Positions 52,155-63,700 of a DNA stretch of 64,000 nucleotides are shown one piece after another (within the stretch, counting starts at the first letter, position 1; every line of letters begins with the position of its first letter). The position numbers were made by a program, and so were the translations under genes. The DNA is from Diphasiastrum complanatum (Eukaryota; Streptophyta; Lycopodiopsida; Lycopodiales; Lycopodiaceae), in assembly GCA_029204225.1 (NCBI GenBank), contig CM055099.1, forward strand, positions 40,781,631 to 40,845,630. The letters are read 5' to 3'. Below the pieces are notes generated by a model. The model worked only from the letters and a program-made list of their open reading frames with translations, had not been told where the DNA came from and searched no databases.

Positions 52155-54945
52155 CTCATATGGGTGGATTCGTCCTTGTTGTCTTTCTTTGGAACTGGTG
52201 TGACATTCACCTTGTGGTTGCAAATATCAACATCCACTATAGCTATAGCTTTTTTGGGTAGATCACTCCATCGAATCACCTAGTTGTAGCATTGCTTCAA
52301 CTGGTTCTTCTTGTTTACAGGTGCAGTTAGTGGATCTATCCTTGAAACTTTTGCCATAGCAGATTTTTGCGGCAGTTGAGCTGGTACTTTCTTAATTCCA
52401 TAACGATCTGAGTCCATGTGCTATAGGACCTGCTCATCAATCAATTCAGTTCCCTTTTTGTAAGTCAGATCATGTTGCCAAGGGACTAAATCATCGTCCA
52501 TTGGGTTCTCAATAGATTTCGTTGACAGCCATGCTACGTTTATCATATTCACTCCAAATGTAATTGGTGTGTCCATGGTGTAACACTTGGGTGAAGATGT
52601 GTTGGGTTCAGGATCTAATTCATACTGACATGCCTGGCAGCCAATTGTTGCTAATGCATCCGTCCATGTCACGACATCCATCTCTGAATCATAGTGACCA
52701 CCCTTGGCTTGCCTCGGGCGATCTATCGTGTGATATGTCATGATGATCCGTCATAAGCCTTGGGTGCAAGTGGTTTTACCGCCCATGTGGTTGGATCGAC
52801 CTTTACAGCCTGCTCTCTGTTCTCAAAGGTGAGTTTTCCCATACCCCAGTTGTGTACTACTTGTGCAGTCCTCAACCATGGTCTTTCCAGTAAAACATGG
52901 TATGCAGATGGAGATTCAGGTATATCCATTACTACAAAGGTGATCACAAACTGCATGCCTGCTATTTCTACAAGGATATAAAAAACCACACCCTTCGGTT
53001 TTACACAGGATTGATCTGTTAGCTTGATGACGAATCTTGCTGACTTCAATCCCTGTAAACCTCACTTTTGATACAAAGTAGTGGAGATGACACCGAATTC
53101 TCCATCTACCACTGCTGCCTCGTCCTCGAATCTATTGTGTTTAATCGGCAGGGTGATGTTGCGTTCCTCACTTTTCCATGTTGTCTCGATGTGGAGGACG
53201 TTATTAGTCTCTTCGTAGCCCCCCTGTACAGTATATGGGCTCTGGCGCTATTGGTTTCGCATCCATTTTGGCCCATTCAACCAAAAGGCTTTTAGCTTGT
53301 GGTGCAATCCATAGTAATTCCTTGAGGGGTAGACTAACATGGCTCATCAGCAGGCTTGTGAGCCTTTCAGTGCGTGGTTCCTCGAGCTCCACCATGTGGA
53401 TAGGTGGTTCATGATGATGCAATCGATCATTCTGATCAGTGCGCAATGGTGAGCCCGTTCGTGGTTCCCGTTCATCCTCAGTAGGAGGTTTCATAGGGTT
53501 GTCCCTTTCTTGCTCTTTTTCCTCCGCTTGTGCTCTCTGTACCCAATGTCGTATCTTCCGGTACTGTCTCCTTTCTTTCCTTATGTTCAGATATGGCGCT
53601 GAAGTTGAGGGTTGGTCATCGGTGACCAATGGTGGTGGTGAGGGAGTCACTTCCTTCCTCTTATATTGCTGCTCAGGTTGAGGTGGTACTAGCATCTCTG
53701 GTTTTGCTGCTGTCAAGTTTACATGAGCCACTTGTTGATTGGGTGGCCCTGGTGGTGCTAGTAAGGCCATGCGTTGTTGATTATTCGGTGCACCGTACCT
53801 CAGTGTCGCATTTGGTGCCCTTTGATGATATGGATAAGAAGTCTGATAAGGACATCTCTTTTGTTGGACAATTGGGGGGTTGAATGGGCAAAAGGCCATA
53901 TCGTGCGATGTTGCATTGCACAAATGGCAAAATCTATGGGTCAGTCTCAGATTTTGCAAAAGGAATGGGCACTTGTTCGCTGTATGGTTTTGTGTGCATA
54001 CTGAACACTATGTGACGGGGATATTGAAGTTGGTTTTGTTCCGGAAGATTGGACATTGTTGCTACAGCTCCTTGTAAGGCTTTCAGTTTCTGATCCAACT
54101 TCGCCGTAAGCTGCTCCATCTACTGTTTGTGTAATTTTGTCATCTGTTTCAACAACAGTTCTGTGGATAGAGTGGAAGCATTTGTTGATGATGATGCTAT
54201 CGAGGGAATAAGAGTATGGGTGGATGGATATTCGTCATTTGATCTCTTTTTCTCTTCCATGATGGCATCCTCCATATCTTCTTGCAGAGTAGCGTATACT
54301 CCCATCATTTCAGTTCTCTCCTGATGCTACGTGTGGTAACCCCACAAGGAACCACATGATCACTACCTGATCGGGAGTTAGGGCTTCACTGCTCTCGGAT
54401 CGTAGATATTTAACCCGCTCAATATAGTCCCTGACCCTTTCTCTTTTTCCCATTTTGACCTTGCTGAGCAGGAGAAACGGGTCTTCAAAGAACTTCCTTT
54501 TGGTATAAAGCACGTGATGAGAGCCGCTTTAACTGCTTCTTAGGTGGATTTCTCTTCTTCTGACAGATTGAAAAACCAATCTTGAGCCACCGTTACTAGT
54601 GACATGGGAAACAACATCAACTTCTCTGCAGGTGTCTGATCGCCGTTTGCTCGTAGATCTGGAGGAAGCATATGGGATCTGTTGATTCGTCGTATTTTGG
54701 TATGTCCATCCGAGGTGCCCTCTAGACTGCTTGTAAGGGAGCGACATGTACAAGTTGACCCATTGGATCCCTTGTTGTGCAGCTGCTAATATGGGAAGGT
54801 GTGGTGTTTGATTTGCTGTCCTTCTTGCTACTGATCGTCCAGATCTCAGATTCATCCGATGGTGGGGTCGAAGATAGTTGGATCTTACTTGTACAGTGGG
54901 ATGCAATCTGGATCTTATGGATATGATCAAACTGATAGGCCAATG
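52155..54945 (-). pseudogene. Gag-protease of element B
   Basis: From the right, capsid-like phrases occur around 54310-54930 (D-P-F-L-L-L-S-K-V-K-M and V-I-M-W-F-L-V-G-L-P, as in element C). Two zinc knuckles follow near 53990-54010 and 53905-53945 (C-H-L-C-x4-H-x4-C), then a Pro/Gln-rich spacer. The protease has V-V-D-G-E near 53095 and G-M-Q-F-V-I-T-F-V-V near 52930. The P-W-L Trp after the protease is intact here. The post-protease region H-N-W-G-M-G-K-L-T-F and M-D-T-P-I-T-F runs to about 52155. Several shifts and stops break it. It is homologous throughout to the gag-pro at 11236-14385. Confidence 0.8.
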
Positions 54946-54959
54946 AGAGGATTCAGGCC

Positions 54960-55947
54960 TCGTACGATGGTTTTTTATTGATAACTTTTTACTCCTTGCA
55001 TTGATTGTCCTGAGATTTTGATAGTAGCTGGATCTGATGTAGATCTTTCCACTGATTTAGTCTGCAAGGATTCTTTAGTGCAAGGGTTGGCTGTGCGAGG
55101 GTTCTTGATATCTCTCAGATAATTGGAAAGTAACTCTCGCAAGGTTTACAAGAATTGAATCTGGCTTAGATCTGACTCAAGAATTTTCTACAAGAGTTAA
55201 CTCTCGCAAAAGTGGAGAATTCACTGTTTGCAAGGGTTCAGAATCACTAATTTGGCTTGATCTTCACCAATAATTAGTACAAACTCTCACAGGCTTCATC
55301 ACTAATGGAAATTGACATTCTGAATCGTTTGGAGTTGTCTGCGAGAATTCTCCTTGGAAGGATTTGCTGGATCTTCACTTTTTTGTGATTTTTTAGCACT
55401 TAAACCCTATTTTCTGCTCACTGGAATCAAGCTAACTCTCGTAGACTCTTCTGTGTCCTAGTCTTATTGAGATGGAACTTCAAAATTCTTTGTGAGGGTT
55501 CTTGACCACTGGAACGGAAAATTTTAGTGTTACAAGGATTATTTGAATTTTGATGATTTTTTCTCTGATTTTTGCAATCTACTTGGAACTAACTCTCACA
55601 AGCTTCTATGCAGGTCTGGGACAATACCCTGGAGCTGTTGCCAGTCATGCAAGGGTTATCTCTTACTGGTTTTGGAAAAAACAAATCTGATGAGAAATTT
55701 GGCTCTTTTTCTCTCCAAAATGCAAATTGGTGTGTTTTTTGGGTTTTCTCAAACTTTGGTTTGGATATCAAGCCCTTAGAGGCTGTTTAGGGTCTCCTCC
55801 ACCCTCTCAAACCTCCTCCTCTAGTTGGGAACAGTCCAAACACAAGAAAATATAGAAAACTAAGTCTTCCTACCCCAATTCCACCTAAAACTACTTAAAA
55901 AAGCAAGAAATAACTAAAATGCTGCTATGCTAGTTAGTGAAAATCTA
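54960..55947 (-). other. Leader of element B with CTCTCGCA/TGCGAGAG motifs
   Basis: Between the primer binding site and gag. AACTCTCGCA or variants occur near 55130, 55199, 55283, 55433 and 55589. TGCGAGGGTT/TGCAAGGGTT variants occur near 55095, 55079, 55228, 55340 and 55648. The central 350 bp recur in reverse complement at 42040-42400. Small frames in it (55543-55790) are not supported as genes. Confidence 0.7.
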
Positions 55948-55965
55948 TCCTCGGCATCGGCGCCA
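55948..55965 (-). promoter_or_regulatory. Primer binding site of element B
   Basis: The minus strand reads TGGCGCCGATGCCGAGGA, two bases from the canonical gypsy site. It starts one base inside the right LTR and fixes the element's minus orientation. Confidence 0.85.
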
Positions 55966-55966
55966 C

Positions 55967-56785
55967 TGTAGGTCGATGTCCTTGCATCGTAGTAGCCCTC
56001 CCGCCTATCAACAAGGGTTAGAACACTGGATAGGTGCCTTACTATGCATAGATGCTACTTTTAGATAGTTCTCTACTTTTCCCTAACACTAACACCACTA
56101 ACACTACTCACTTCTAACTCTACTCCACTAAATTAACATTCATCATGATTTTGTGAAGGGAAGGGAGAGTAGAAGAGAGTGAGAGAGAGAAAGAGAGAAA
56201 GGGGGAGAGAGATTTGAGATGGAGGTTAGCTCAAATGCTCAATATCATTGCTTATGAAAAAACATTAATTAGCATAAACTAAAAACATATCAAATGGGAA
56301 CCAACACACAAATCATCACAAAAGCATAAGCAAAGAATGATTAGCACTTGAGGATGCTTGAGCTCCCAAAATGGTAGAGTCTCCTCCTCTCAATTAGGCA
56401 TGAAAAATAGAGTACAAATAGTGCCTTTTTATAAATGGGGAAGGCCCTTGCCCCAAAATTCTATTGGCTAATATGTACATTGATCCTAACCATTCATCTT
56501 GGACCCAACTTAATCCAAGGGTCCACAAAAGGTACATCAGAATTCACAAGATTCATGTGAGTCCAAAGTTGGACCCAACTCTAAAATAATAAACTTCTAA
56601 GTTTAAAATGACTTTGGGCCTCAAGTTTTATTTTAATTACAAGGGGCCCAAGTCCATTATTCTATTTACAATCGCCTCGCGTGCTCCTTGGGTCATGGAC
56701 TTATACGCGTAGGAAGCCATGCCCTCGCAACACATTTATTGACTCATTTTCTTTTATTCGCTCTATGTTGGGAATACCCCCAACA
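55967..56785 (-). repeat. Right LTR of element B
   Basis: 819 bp, starting TGTAGGTCG and ending CCCCCAACA, homologous to 35997-36726. It contains a GA-rich block near 56165-56210. It is followed directly by copia gag coding on the plus strand. Confidence 0.88.
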
Positions 56786-57403
56786 AAGAAAAGCTCTAAA
56801 CAATCCGCATCAAATCAGAAAGCGATGCAAAGTCAGGTGCAATTATCAAATCCACAATCAAACAAGAGGATGTTCTATAAGTATTGCAAACAAACTAATC
56901 ATGACATCTATGATTGCAGGGTAATAAAAGCAAAGAATGCCAGCAAACAACCATATCAACAAGCGAATGCAATCACAACATCATCTCCCAAACTCGACAT
57001 GGATGAAGGAGCGTTTATGGTCAAAGACCAAAAGGTGCTAATTTGATAATCCTTGGTGTTTGGATTCTGGAGCTACTCACCATATGACCAGTCATCGTGA
57101 GCATTTTCACTCCTATATGCCTTACAGTACAAAGAAATTCGTTCATTTTGGTGGCGATAGCACACACACTATCGAAGGTGAGGGCATTGTAAGATTGACG
57201 TTCCAACATCAATTCAAACTACTATGAAAACTTTTGTATGTACCTAAAATGTCTACAAATTTGTTATCAGTAAGTAGAATCATTGATTTAGGTCATAGGG
57301 TAGAGTTCGAATCTGATCGACGCCGAATTATTGATAGGACATATAAGATCCTTGCACTCGACAAGAGACATGAATACTTATCATTTCATGCTTATACATG
57401 AGT
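56786..57403 (+). pseudogene. Copia gag zinc knuckle and protease remnant
   Basis: The plus strand encodes a Lys/Ser/Gln-rich gag tail. A zinc knuckle near 56870-56920 has its first Cys replaced by Tyr (Y-K-Y-C-x4-H-x4-C). After a shift near 57040 comes the protease, C-L-D-S-G-A-T-H-H-M-T, followed by L-Y-V-P-K-M-S-T-N-L-L-S-V-S. A TGA near 57227 and a stop near 57400 end it. The missing Cys and the breaks make it non-functional. Its 5' part was cut away by the LTR of element B. Confidence 0.8.
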
Positions 57404-58700
57404 TCTCTTGGGTCCATCTATCCATTCTCTGATTTTTATTCTCGCAATTGAAACCTGCAAAAAATGAACTGTTTTTCAACAGTGCACTATCTTGATGATA
57501 TCTTGCAATCTTATGGTATCAAAGCTTGGTTACTGAACAATTAGATAAATGGAGCATACAATATAAGAACGATTGTTCTAATAGAGAGTAGACACTTATT
57601 ATAAATATTTGACAATAATATTTATAATAATGAAAGTAACATATCCCAAAGATTGACAAGCCCTTAACAATGCACAATATTGGAGGGAAAATCAAAAGAA
57701 TTTTAAGAGTCATGGATGTTTTGTGAATGGACCCTTTTTTAAAAATATCGCATGAGAGTGGACATTTAGGAACATGCACTTTTCAAGACAAAATGAGATA
57801 TGCTTTTTGGTGGTGCATATAATGTTTATAACAATGTAATGTATTAATAAAAATATAGAGTGGAACCAAATCACAAATGACAAAGTACACAATGAAGTAA
57901 GATACTTGTCTTTATTTGAAAACTTGTATTTAGCACTTGCCTTGCGAGAAACAATCAACTTGTTGCATACCCACGTAAACCCTGGGCCCCATGTGAAAGG
58001 ACTTTGGTGCCCTCAAGACCAAAGTATCTCAAAAGCATATCCTAACCTTTGTGTGTTGGTGCCCTCACGACCAAAGTATCTCAAAAGCATATCCTAACCT
58101 TTGTGTGTAGTACTTGTATCTTGTATTTATCTTGTGTTATGTCTATTCTCCATTCTCAAGATAAAATCAATGCTTCTCCACTTCTTTTGCATTCCTAAGA
58201 ACATGCTCGTGGAGTTTAGCATGTCCCAATAAGATTCATGCGATGTGTAAAGCTACAATGTTTTAAGTATTTAGTGAATTTATCATTGGCATGTGGCATT
58301 ATCCTATCAAGGTTTGTAGACCAAATGTTAGTAAATTAGACAAATCTTGGAATTTGACATGCATTTACACACCATTTCTATGGAAGGGCTTCTTTTATTT
58401 TTAACTTCTATATGACTTTTACATGTATGTTTTACAACCACCTTTTGAATGCTATGAGCTAAGGGGGGCTTTTTTCAGGTTACGATGAGCACACAAAGAG
58501 CCATTATGTTTCACAATCACCTTATGAATGTTATGACCCAACAAGGGCTTTTTCCACCCCAAACAAAGAGGATAATTTAACAAAAGTCCGCAAATGCATC
58601 CACTCTGCATGCCATTCGCATGAAAACAGCTCGGCATGGTCCACTGTGAGCCTCTACTTGGGGGCTTGACCTAATGTGCTCCTCTCTTAGGCTAAATTTT
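57404..58700. other. Intergenic with small tandem repeats
   Basis: AT-rich, with no gene recognised. A 52-bp unit is repeated at 58005-58056 and 58057-58108 with one or two differences. A more diverged 78-bp pair begins near 58429 and 58507 (CACCTTTTGAATGCTATGA and CACCTTATGAATGTTATGA). Confidence 0.5.
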
Positions 58701-58819
58701 ATTTTATTTTTTGAAACACACTAATAATGCTTTGCAACTACCTATTGTATCCTGTTTAATGCCACCCGCCACTTTAAAGCAAATTTTGCCACGTTACGAA
58801 GATCACCAATTGAATGGAT

Positions 58820-59153
58820 CCCACGTGGCAGGCATCCAAGCGCGCGGGCGTAACGAGCAGCACACCTCGACGCAAAGCCCGCCACGGTTGGATTGTGCCA
58901 CGTGGCTATAGCCAACGATTGAAAACGGTCCAAGTGGTGAAGCGCCACGTGGCATAGATCGAAGTGCTTGCGCGTAGAGAATCTCGTGCGGTTAAGCCCA
59001 GGAAAGGTTGCTTCGTGCGAGAGAGAAGAGAAAGAAGCTTTGCTTGAGCTACAAGAGCAGCAGCAGCAGCAGCAGAAGATCGAAGACAGAGAGGGAGAGA
59101 GCGAGAGAGAGCATAGTTAGGGTTAGAAGCGAGAGCAGGAAAAGAATCGAGAG
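58820..59153 (+). promoter_or_regulatory. Pyruvate kinase promoter and 5' leader with three G-boxes
   Basis: CCACGTGGC at 58821-58829 and the full palindrome GCCACGTGGC at 58897-58906 and 58944-58953 lie 200-335 bp upstream of the start codon. CACGTG is the G-box/ABRE core bound by plant bZIP and bHLH factors. A weaker GCCACGTTA lies at about 58787. The transcribed leader probably includes the AGC-repeat (59055-59076) and GA-rich stretch (59085-59120). No clear TATA box is seen close to the start. Confidence 0.65.
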
Positions 59154-60748
59154 ATGGCGAATATCGGCATTGAAGGCATTCTGCAAGATACATCAGATCA
59201 TCCAGCAACTGTTCCCAAGACGAAGATCGTGTGCACTCTGGGTCCCCAGTCCCGGGATTTGCCGATTCTGGAAAAGCTGTTGAAAGCGGGCATGAACGTT
59301 GCTCGTTTCAATTTCTCGCATGGATCGCACGAGTATCATCAGCAGACGCTGGACAACCTCCGGATTGCCATGAACAACACTTGCATCATGTGTGCCGTGC
59401 TGCTCGATACCAAGGTTTACTGTTTCTTTCGTCTTTACGTTATAAAATGTAGCTCTTCTTTGTCGATTTGCGAGGTCGTTCGCGGCTCTTTGAATGCTTA
59501 GATCAGTTGCATTTCTAACGAAAAATAAAGAGAGTTCATCAATCACAACTGGTCTTGCAATATGCTGTGTGATAACTTCTCGAAGTTCTTTACCTTTTCT
59601 CATATCGTTCCTACGTAGCCAGTGCAGTCCCATGACAGTGATGACGTTTTTGACTTATTGGCAAGAAAGATAGATCTTGCTAGTATACTCCACGCAAAAC
59701 TTAAATATACCATTGGTTGCTTATTAAGGTGAATTTGAGAATTCAGTGAGCATTAACAAAGCATGAAGTATTATACCTTTTTCTTTTTTTCATACGGCCT
59801 TCATAACCACTTTGCTGCGTGCTTTTGCTCAACGCTTACGATGGAAAGAACTGTTTTTTTTTTTCCTGCTACTCTCACAGAATGAAACTGTGACAGACGA
59901 GAGCCCTCATATAGTGAGACAGTTCTTGCTAACTATAATGAGGGCCCTGTGTCCTGAGAAAGTTTCTCAAAATCAAGCGTTTTCATTCATATGCATAATA
60001 ATACAGCAGGTACGCAAGTCCTTTGGATATTTGCCTTGTGCTATATGTGAATTCTACTGTTGGGCCATGTTTCATACAGATTCTATCTAGAGTAATGATG
60101 TGTCTCAAGTCTTAGTTAGTGCACTGGAAGCACAATCAGTGTCAACAAATAGCAACCTGAAAGGAGTCAGTTGTTTATTGTTTTGGAATTCAGATCAATA
60201 CTTTCTAACCTCGTATTCTGACTTGATTGGTGAATGTTCCAGCCACCATAATCTTGTTTCTCTTATGCTTCTTCTAATTACTGCAGGGTCCTGAGATTCG
60301 CACTGGCATGCTAAAAGATGGGAAGCCTGTTCAACTTGTGGAAGGCCAGGAGATCACAATCACAACTGATTACAACATCCAAGGAAATTCAGATTTGATA
60401 GCAATGAGCTACAAAAGACTCGCAGAAGATCTAGTACCTGGCAATGTCATACTGTGCTCTGATGGCACTATCACACTTACTGTTTTGTCTTGTGACAAAC
60501 CAAGAGGTACTATCAGGTGTAGATGTGAGAATACGGCAATGTTGGGAGAGAGAAAAAATGTCAATTTGCCTGGGATTGTTGTTGATCTTCCTACTGTCAC
60601 TGAGAAGGACAAGGAGGATATTTTGCAATGGGGTGTTCCTAACAACATAGATTTCATCGCCCTTTCCTTTGTCCGCAAAGGTCAAGATGTGCTAAATGTG
60701 AAGAGTCTGCTTGGTCAGCACTCAAAAACTATTCATATCATCTCTAAG
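59154..60748 (+). CDS. Cytosolic pyruvate kinase, first two coding exons (3' partial)
   Basis: Pyruvate kinase transfers phosphate from phosphoenolpyruvate to ADP in the last step of glycolysis. Exon 1 is 59154-59414 (87 codons) and exon 2 is 60287-60748 (154 codons). They are joined in phase 0 across a GT...AG intron, with donor AAG/GT and acceptor CTGCAG/GG. The protein begins M-A-N-I-G-I-E-G and has no transit peptide, as for the plant cytosolic form. R51, N53 and S55 (R-F-N-F-S-H-G) and D85-T86 (D-T-K-G-P-E-I-R, spanning the splice) are the substrate- and potassium-binding residues of the family. The B domain follows, and residue 241 (I-I-S-K) corresponds to the catalytic lysine. Exon 2 ends after it with a GTAAGC donor. 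The family has about 510 residues, so roughly half is missing and must lie beyond 64000. No damage is seen, so the gene looks functional. Confidence 0.93.
59415..60286 (+). other. Intron 1 of pyruvate kinase
   Basis: 872 bp with GT at 59415 and AG at 60285-60286, preceded by a T-rich tract. Frames inside it on either strand are incidental. It splits the codons between D-T-K and G-P-E-I-R cleanly. Confidence 0.88.
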
Positions 60749-63700
60749 GTAAGCACTTTATGCATCTAATATGTCAATGTATATTATGTCCTTGCAGGGA
60801 ATGCTAATTCGCCATGTTAGAAGCCAAGATTGTGTATAGGCTTGTTGCAAGTGTTCTTTTGTCACTCATTGAAAGTAGATGTGTTGTGTGGATTGTGTCC
60901 ATTTTATAATCATCCACTCTTTTTGTTAGCACTCAAGAGAGCAAATGAAATTTTCTAATTATTTTTGCCATATTCAAGAGTGGAAACATTATGACTACCT
61001 ATGTGATATCTAAAGGTTAATAATGTGTCTGACACATTAAAACTGAGTTTACACACAATGAAAACTTGAAGAATCAGCACTTGGATTTATAGCGTCTACA
61101 TGTAAAGAGGCAAGTTTCTGGTATTAGTATTATTCAATATCCATGTCTCAACACGTGAACATAAATTGAATTATGAATGTTGGAAGATTTCTTTCAATTA
61201 TAATGACCAACTAAATCTTGTTATCTAGACTGCCATATTCTCATCATTTGATGAGCCTTGCAATTAGTTGACTCTAGAATTATGAGATCACCTTGTTTGT
61301 AAGCAATAGTGTAAGAAGCCCAAGTTTGTAATTCTAAATTTGGTACATCTTTGACTCCTGTTTGTGTACTAGATCATATAGCTCCACTATTAGGAGGTCA
61401 TGATTCTAAACAATAAAGGTTTTCTTTCCAAATCTGAAAGAAAGGATGAGCACACAATGATGAATTTGAATGGTTTAGAAGCTTGTGCCCAATCTTTATG
61501 CGTGAGAGAAGTGCTCTCCTACCAAGTTACATGCTAAGCAACACAAATACTTCAATGAAATCCAACAACTTTAGAAAGAGCTCTTAATGAGGTGAAAAAC
61601 TACAAATGTTTTGATCAAATGAACAATAGTGTGGCAGTGTTGATAAGAAATACAGGGGATTGTAATCTAAGACAAGACCAGGCTACTTCTAATCAATCAT
61701 CCCCTCTAATAAGGAGGCCTCATATTTATATATAGTTGCTAGCGGGTCCATGACTTAGGGTTAGGGCATTGTACGCCCATTAGAGATGCAATATGACCAA
61801 ATGAGTAAAAAATTACCTTGCATTAGTTTACTCTTGCGATGATGTGGCATTTTATCTTGTTTCCGAATTATCGTTTCCCATATTTCTGGGGTTTCACGTT
61901 TTTCGAAGTGGGAAACGTTTTCCAAAGCCATGGATGATATAAATCTCACACACGAAAGCATAGATACAACACATATTTTCAGTTTGGACTCTAGAGATAA
62001 GTACCTATAGTATTTACAAAGAGCTTTAGAGGAGTTTGTTTCCAGTCTCCTGCCCGCCTTCTACGCATGGGAACTGCATACCTCGTTGAGGCTCACAAAT
62101 ATATTCTCTTAGCACCGCATAACATTGATGTGTGGTGCATGCAAACTAGTCCCCATGTCATGCCACTTGGGATCAACCTGACCTATAGGCAAAGCATGTA
62201 AGAATTCCCAAAAGTCATGTGGTCTAATACATAAAATAGGACAGATTTCTCTTTGAGTGCTCAATTCCTAGGTTTTAGAAGCTCAATTTAGACAATATTG
62301 TCTTGAAGCATATTTTGCAACTTAGGCATTTGGGTATGGTTGTGATTATAAGTAATGCTTGTTGGCTAAGAATCATTGTTCTTTGTGTATCATCAGTGTG
62401 ATACGGATTCTTTGAATTCTTTCGGTGCATTATATTTTGTGCTAAGCTTTGCCTAACAACATTAGTGACCTCAAATTGAATCTGTGAATTGGAATTTTTT
62501 CCATTTTCACAAAGAGATTTTGGCTACTTTAGTGGAAAAAAAATTGGATTCTTGTCAATGTATGGTGGCTAGCTTCATGTTCTCATTGAGGTATCTTTTG
62601 AGAATGTGCATATTATTGTGGCTATCTAATTTTGTACAGATCAAAGCTAACCCATCTTTCTCAATGTCATCAGTGTGCAAAAGTTTTGTTTTGTTGTTTT
62701 AGGGTGAAAAATTTGACAATATCATTTTATGGAGCACTTTTTTTTTTCAAAGTTATGGATTTTGTTTGAGTTCATGGTTCATCACTTAGTAAGAAATCCG
62801 TATCATCATTGTGATACGGATTCTTTGAATTCTTTCAGTCCATTATATTTTGTGCTAAGCTTTGCCTAACAACATTATTGACCTCAAATTGAATCTGTGA
62901 ATTGGAATTTTTTCCATTTTCCCAAAGAGATTTTGGCTACTTTAGTGGAAAAAAAATTAGATTCTTGTCAATGTATGGTGGCTAGCTTCATGTTCTCATT
63001 GAGGTATCTTTTGAGAATGTGCATATTATTGTGGCTATCTAATTTTGTACAGATCAAAGCTAACCCATCTTTCTCAATGTCATCAGTGTGCAAAAGTTTT
63101 GTTTTGTTGTTTTAGGGTGAAAATTTTGACAATATCATTTTATGGAGCACTTTTTTTTTTCAAAGTTATGGATTTTGTTTGAGTTCATGGTTCATCGCTT
63201 AGTAAGAAATCACGTTGTATCTTATTGGATTGCTAGTTTTTTAGAGACTAGGTTTGTTAACAATCTACTTTTGAGCTTTCCCCTTTTGATATTGGTTAAT
63301 TCATTTGTTGGCAATAATACTTTCCTTCGCACATGCGACATGGCTATAGGCAGGTTCTCTAGTTTGGTTCTTGTTTTGAGTGGAGCTGAATTGTAAAGTA
63401 GATTCTATGATATTTTTTGCCTCTAAGAATCTTGTAGGGCCCTATTGTAGGAAGAACAATGAAAGATCTCCTGAAAAGTGCTTCAAAAGGTATGAAAGAG
63501 ACGAAGCCTCAGAAACTTCTACTTTCTTGGAACTGATGCGAAAATATGTGTGTGTGCATGTGCAGAAGTCCACTATGCAGAGAAGTATAGCCAAAAATGA
63601 AATCCAGGGTTCTCCCCAAGTCCTGGAAACAAACCGTTGAAACAGCTAGCATCCACCACAAATGACAATTGTGAATGTTATTGCATTATACCTTATCATT

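Larger units (their letters stand above)
35997..56785 (-). mobile_element. Element B: composite Ty3/gypsy region between two related LTRs
   Basis: LTRs at 35997-36726 and 55967-56785 both start TGT and end with the GGGAATACCCCCAACA phrase. Minus-strand order from the right is primer binding site, leader, gag-protease (52155-54945), integrase (40974-41876), ORFX-B (36812-39880), left LTR. Reverse transcriptase in the matching orientation is missing. Between 41878 and 52150 lie an opposite-strand leader plus RT-RNaseH, copia fragments in both orientations, an LTR of family Y and an ORFX piece. The five bases outside the LTRs differ (AAATA and AAGAA), so the two LTRs may not derive from one clean insertion. 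Confidence 0.7.

Noticed and set aside
59193-59633. A 146-codon minus-strand frame over pyruvate kinase exon 1
   Set aside because: It is a shadow of the conserved sense exon and crosses the splice donor.
62484-63115. Two identical 72-codon frames suggesting a duplicated small gene
   Set aside because: They lie in a recent tandem duplication within an intron. Identity reflects the duplication and not selection, and no domain is seen.
63380-63640. Candidate third exon of pyruvate kinase
   Set aside because: The translation has none of the expected motifs after the catalytic lysine and no suitable splice sites with the right frame.
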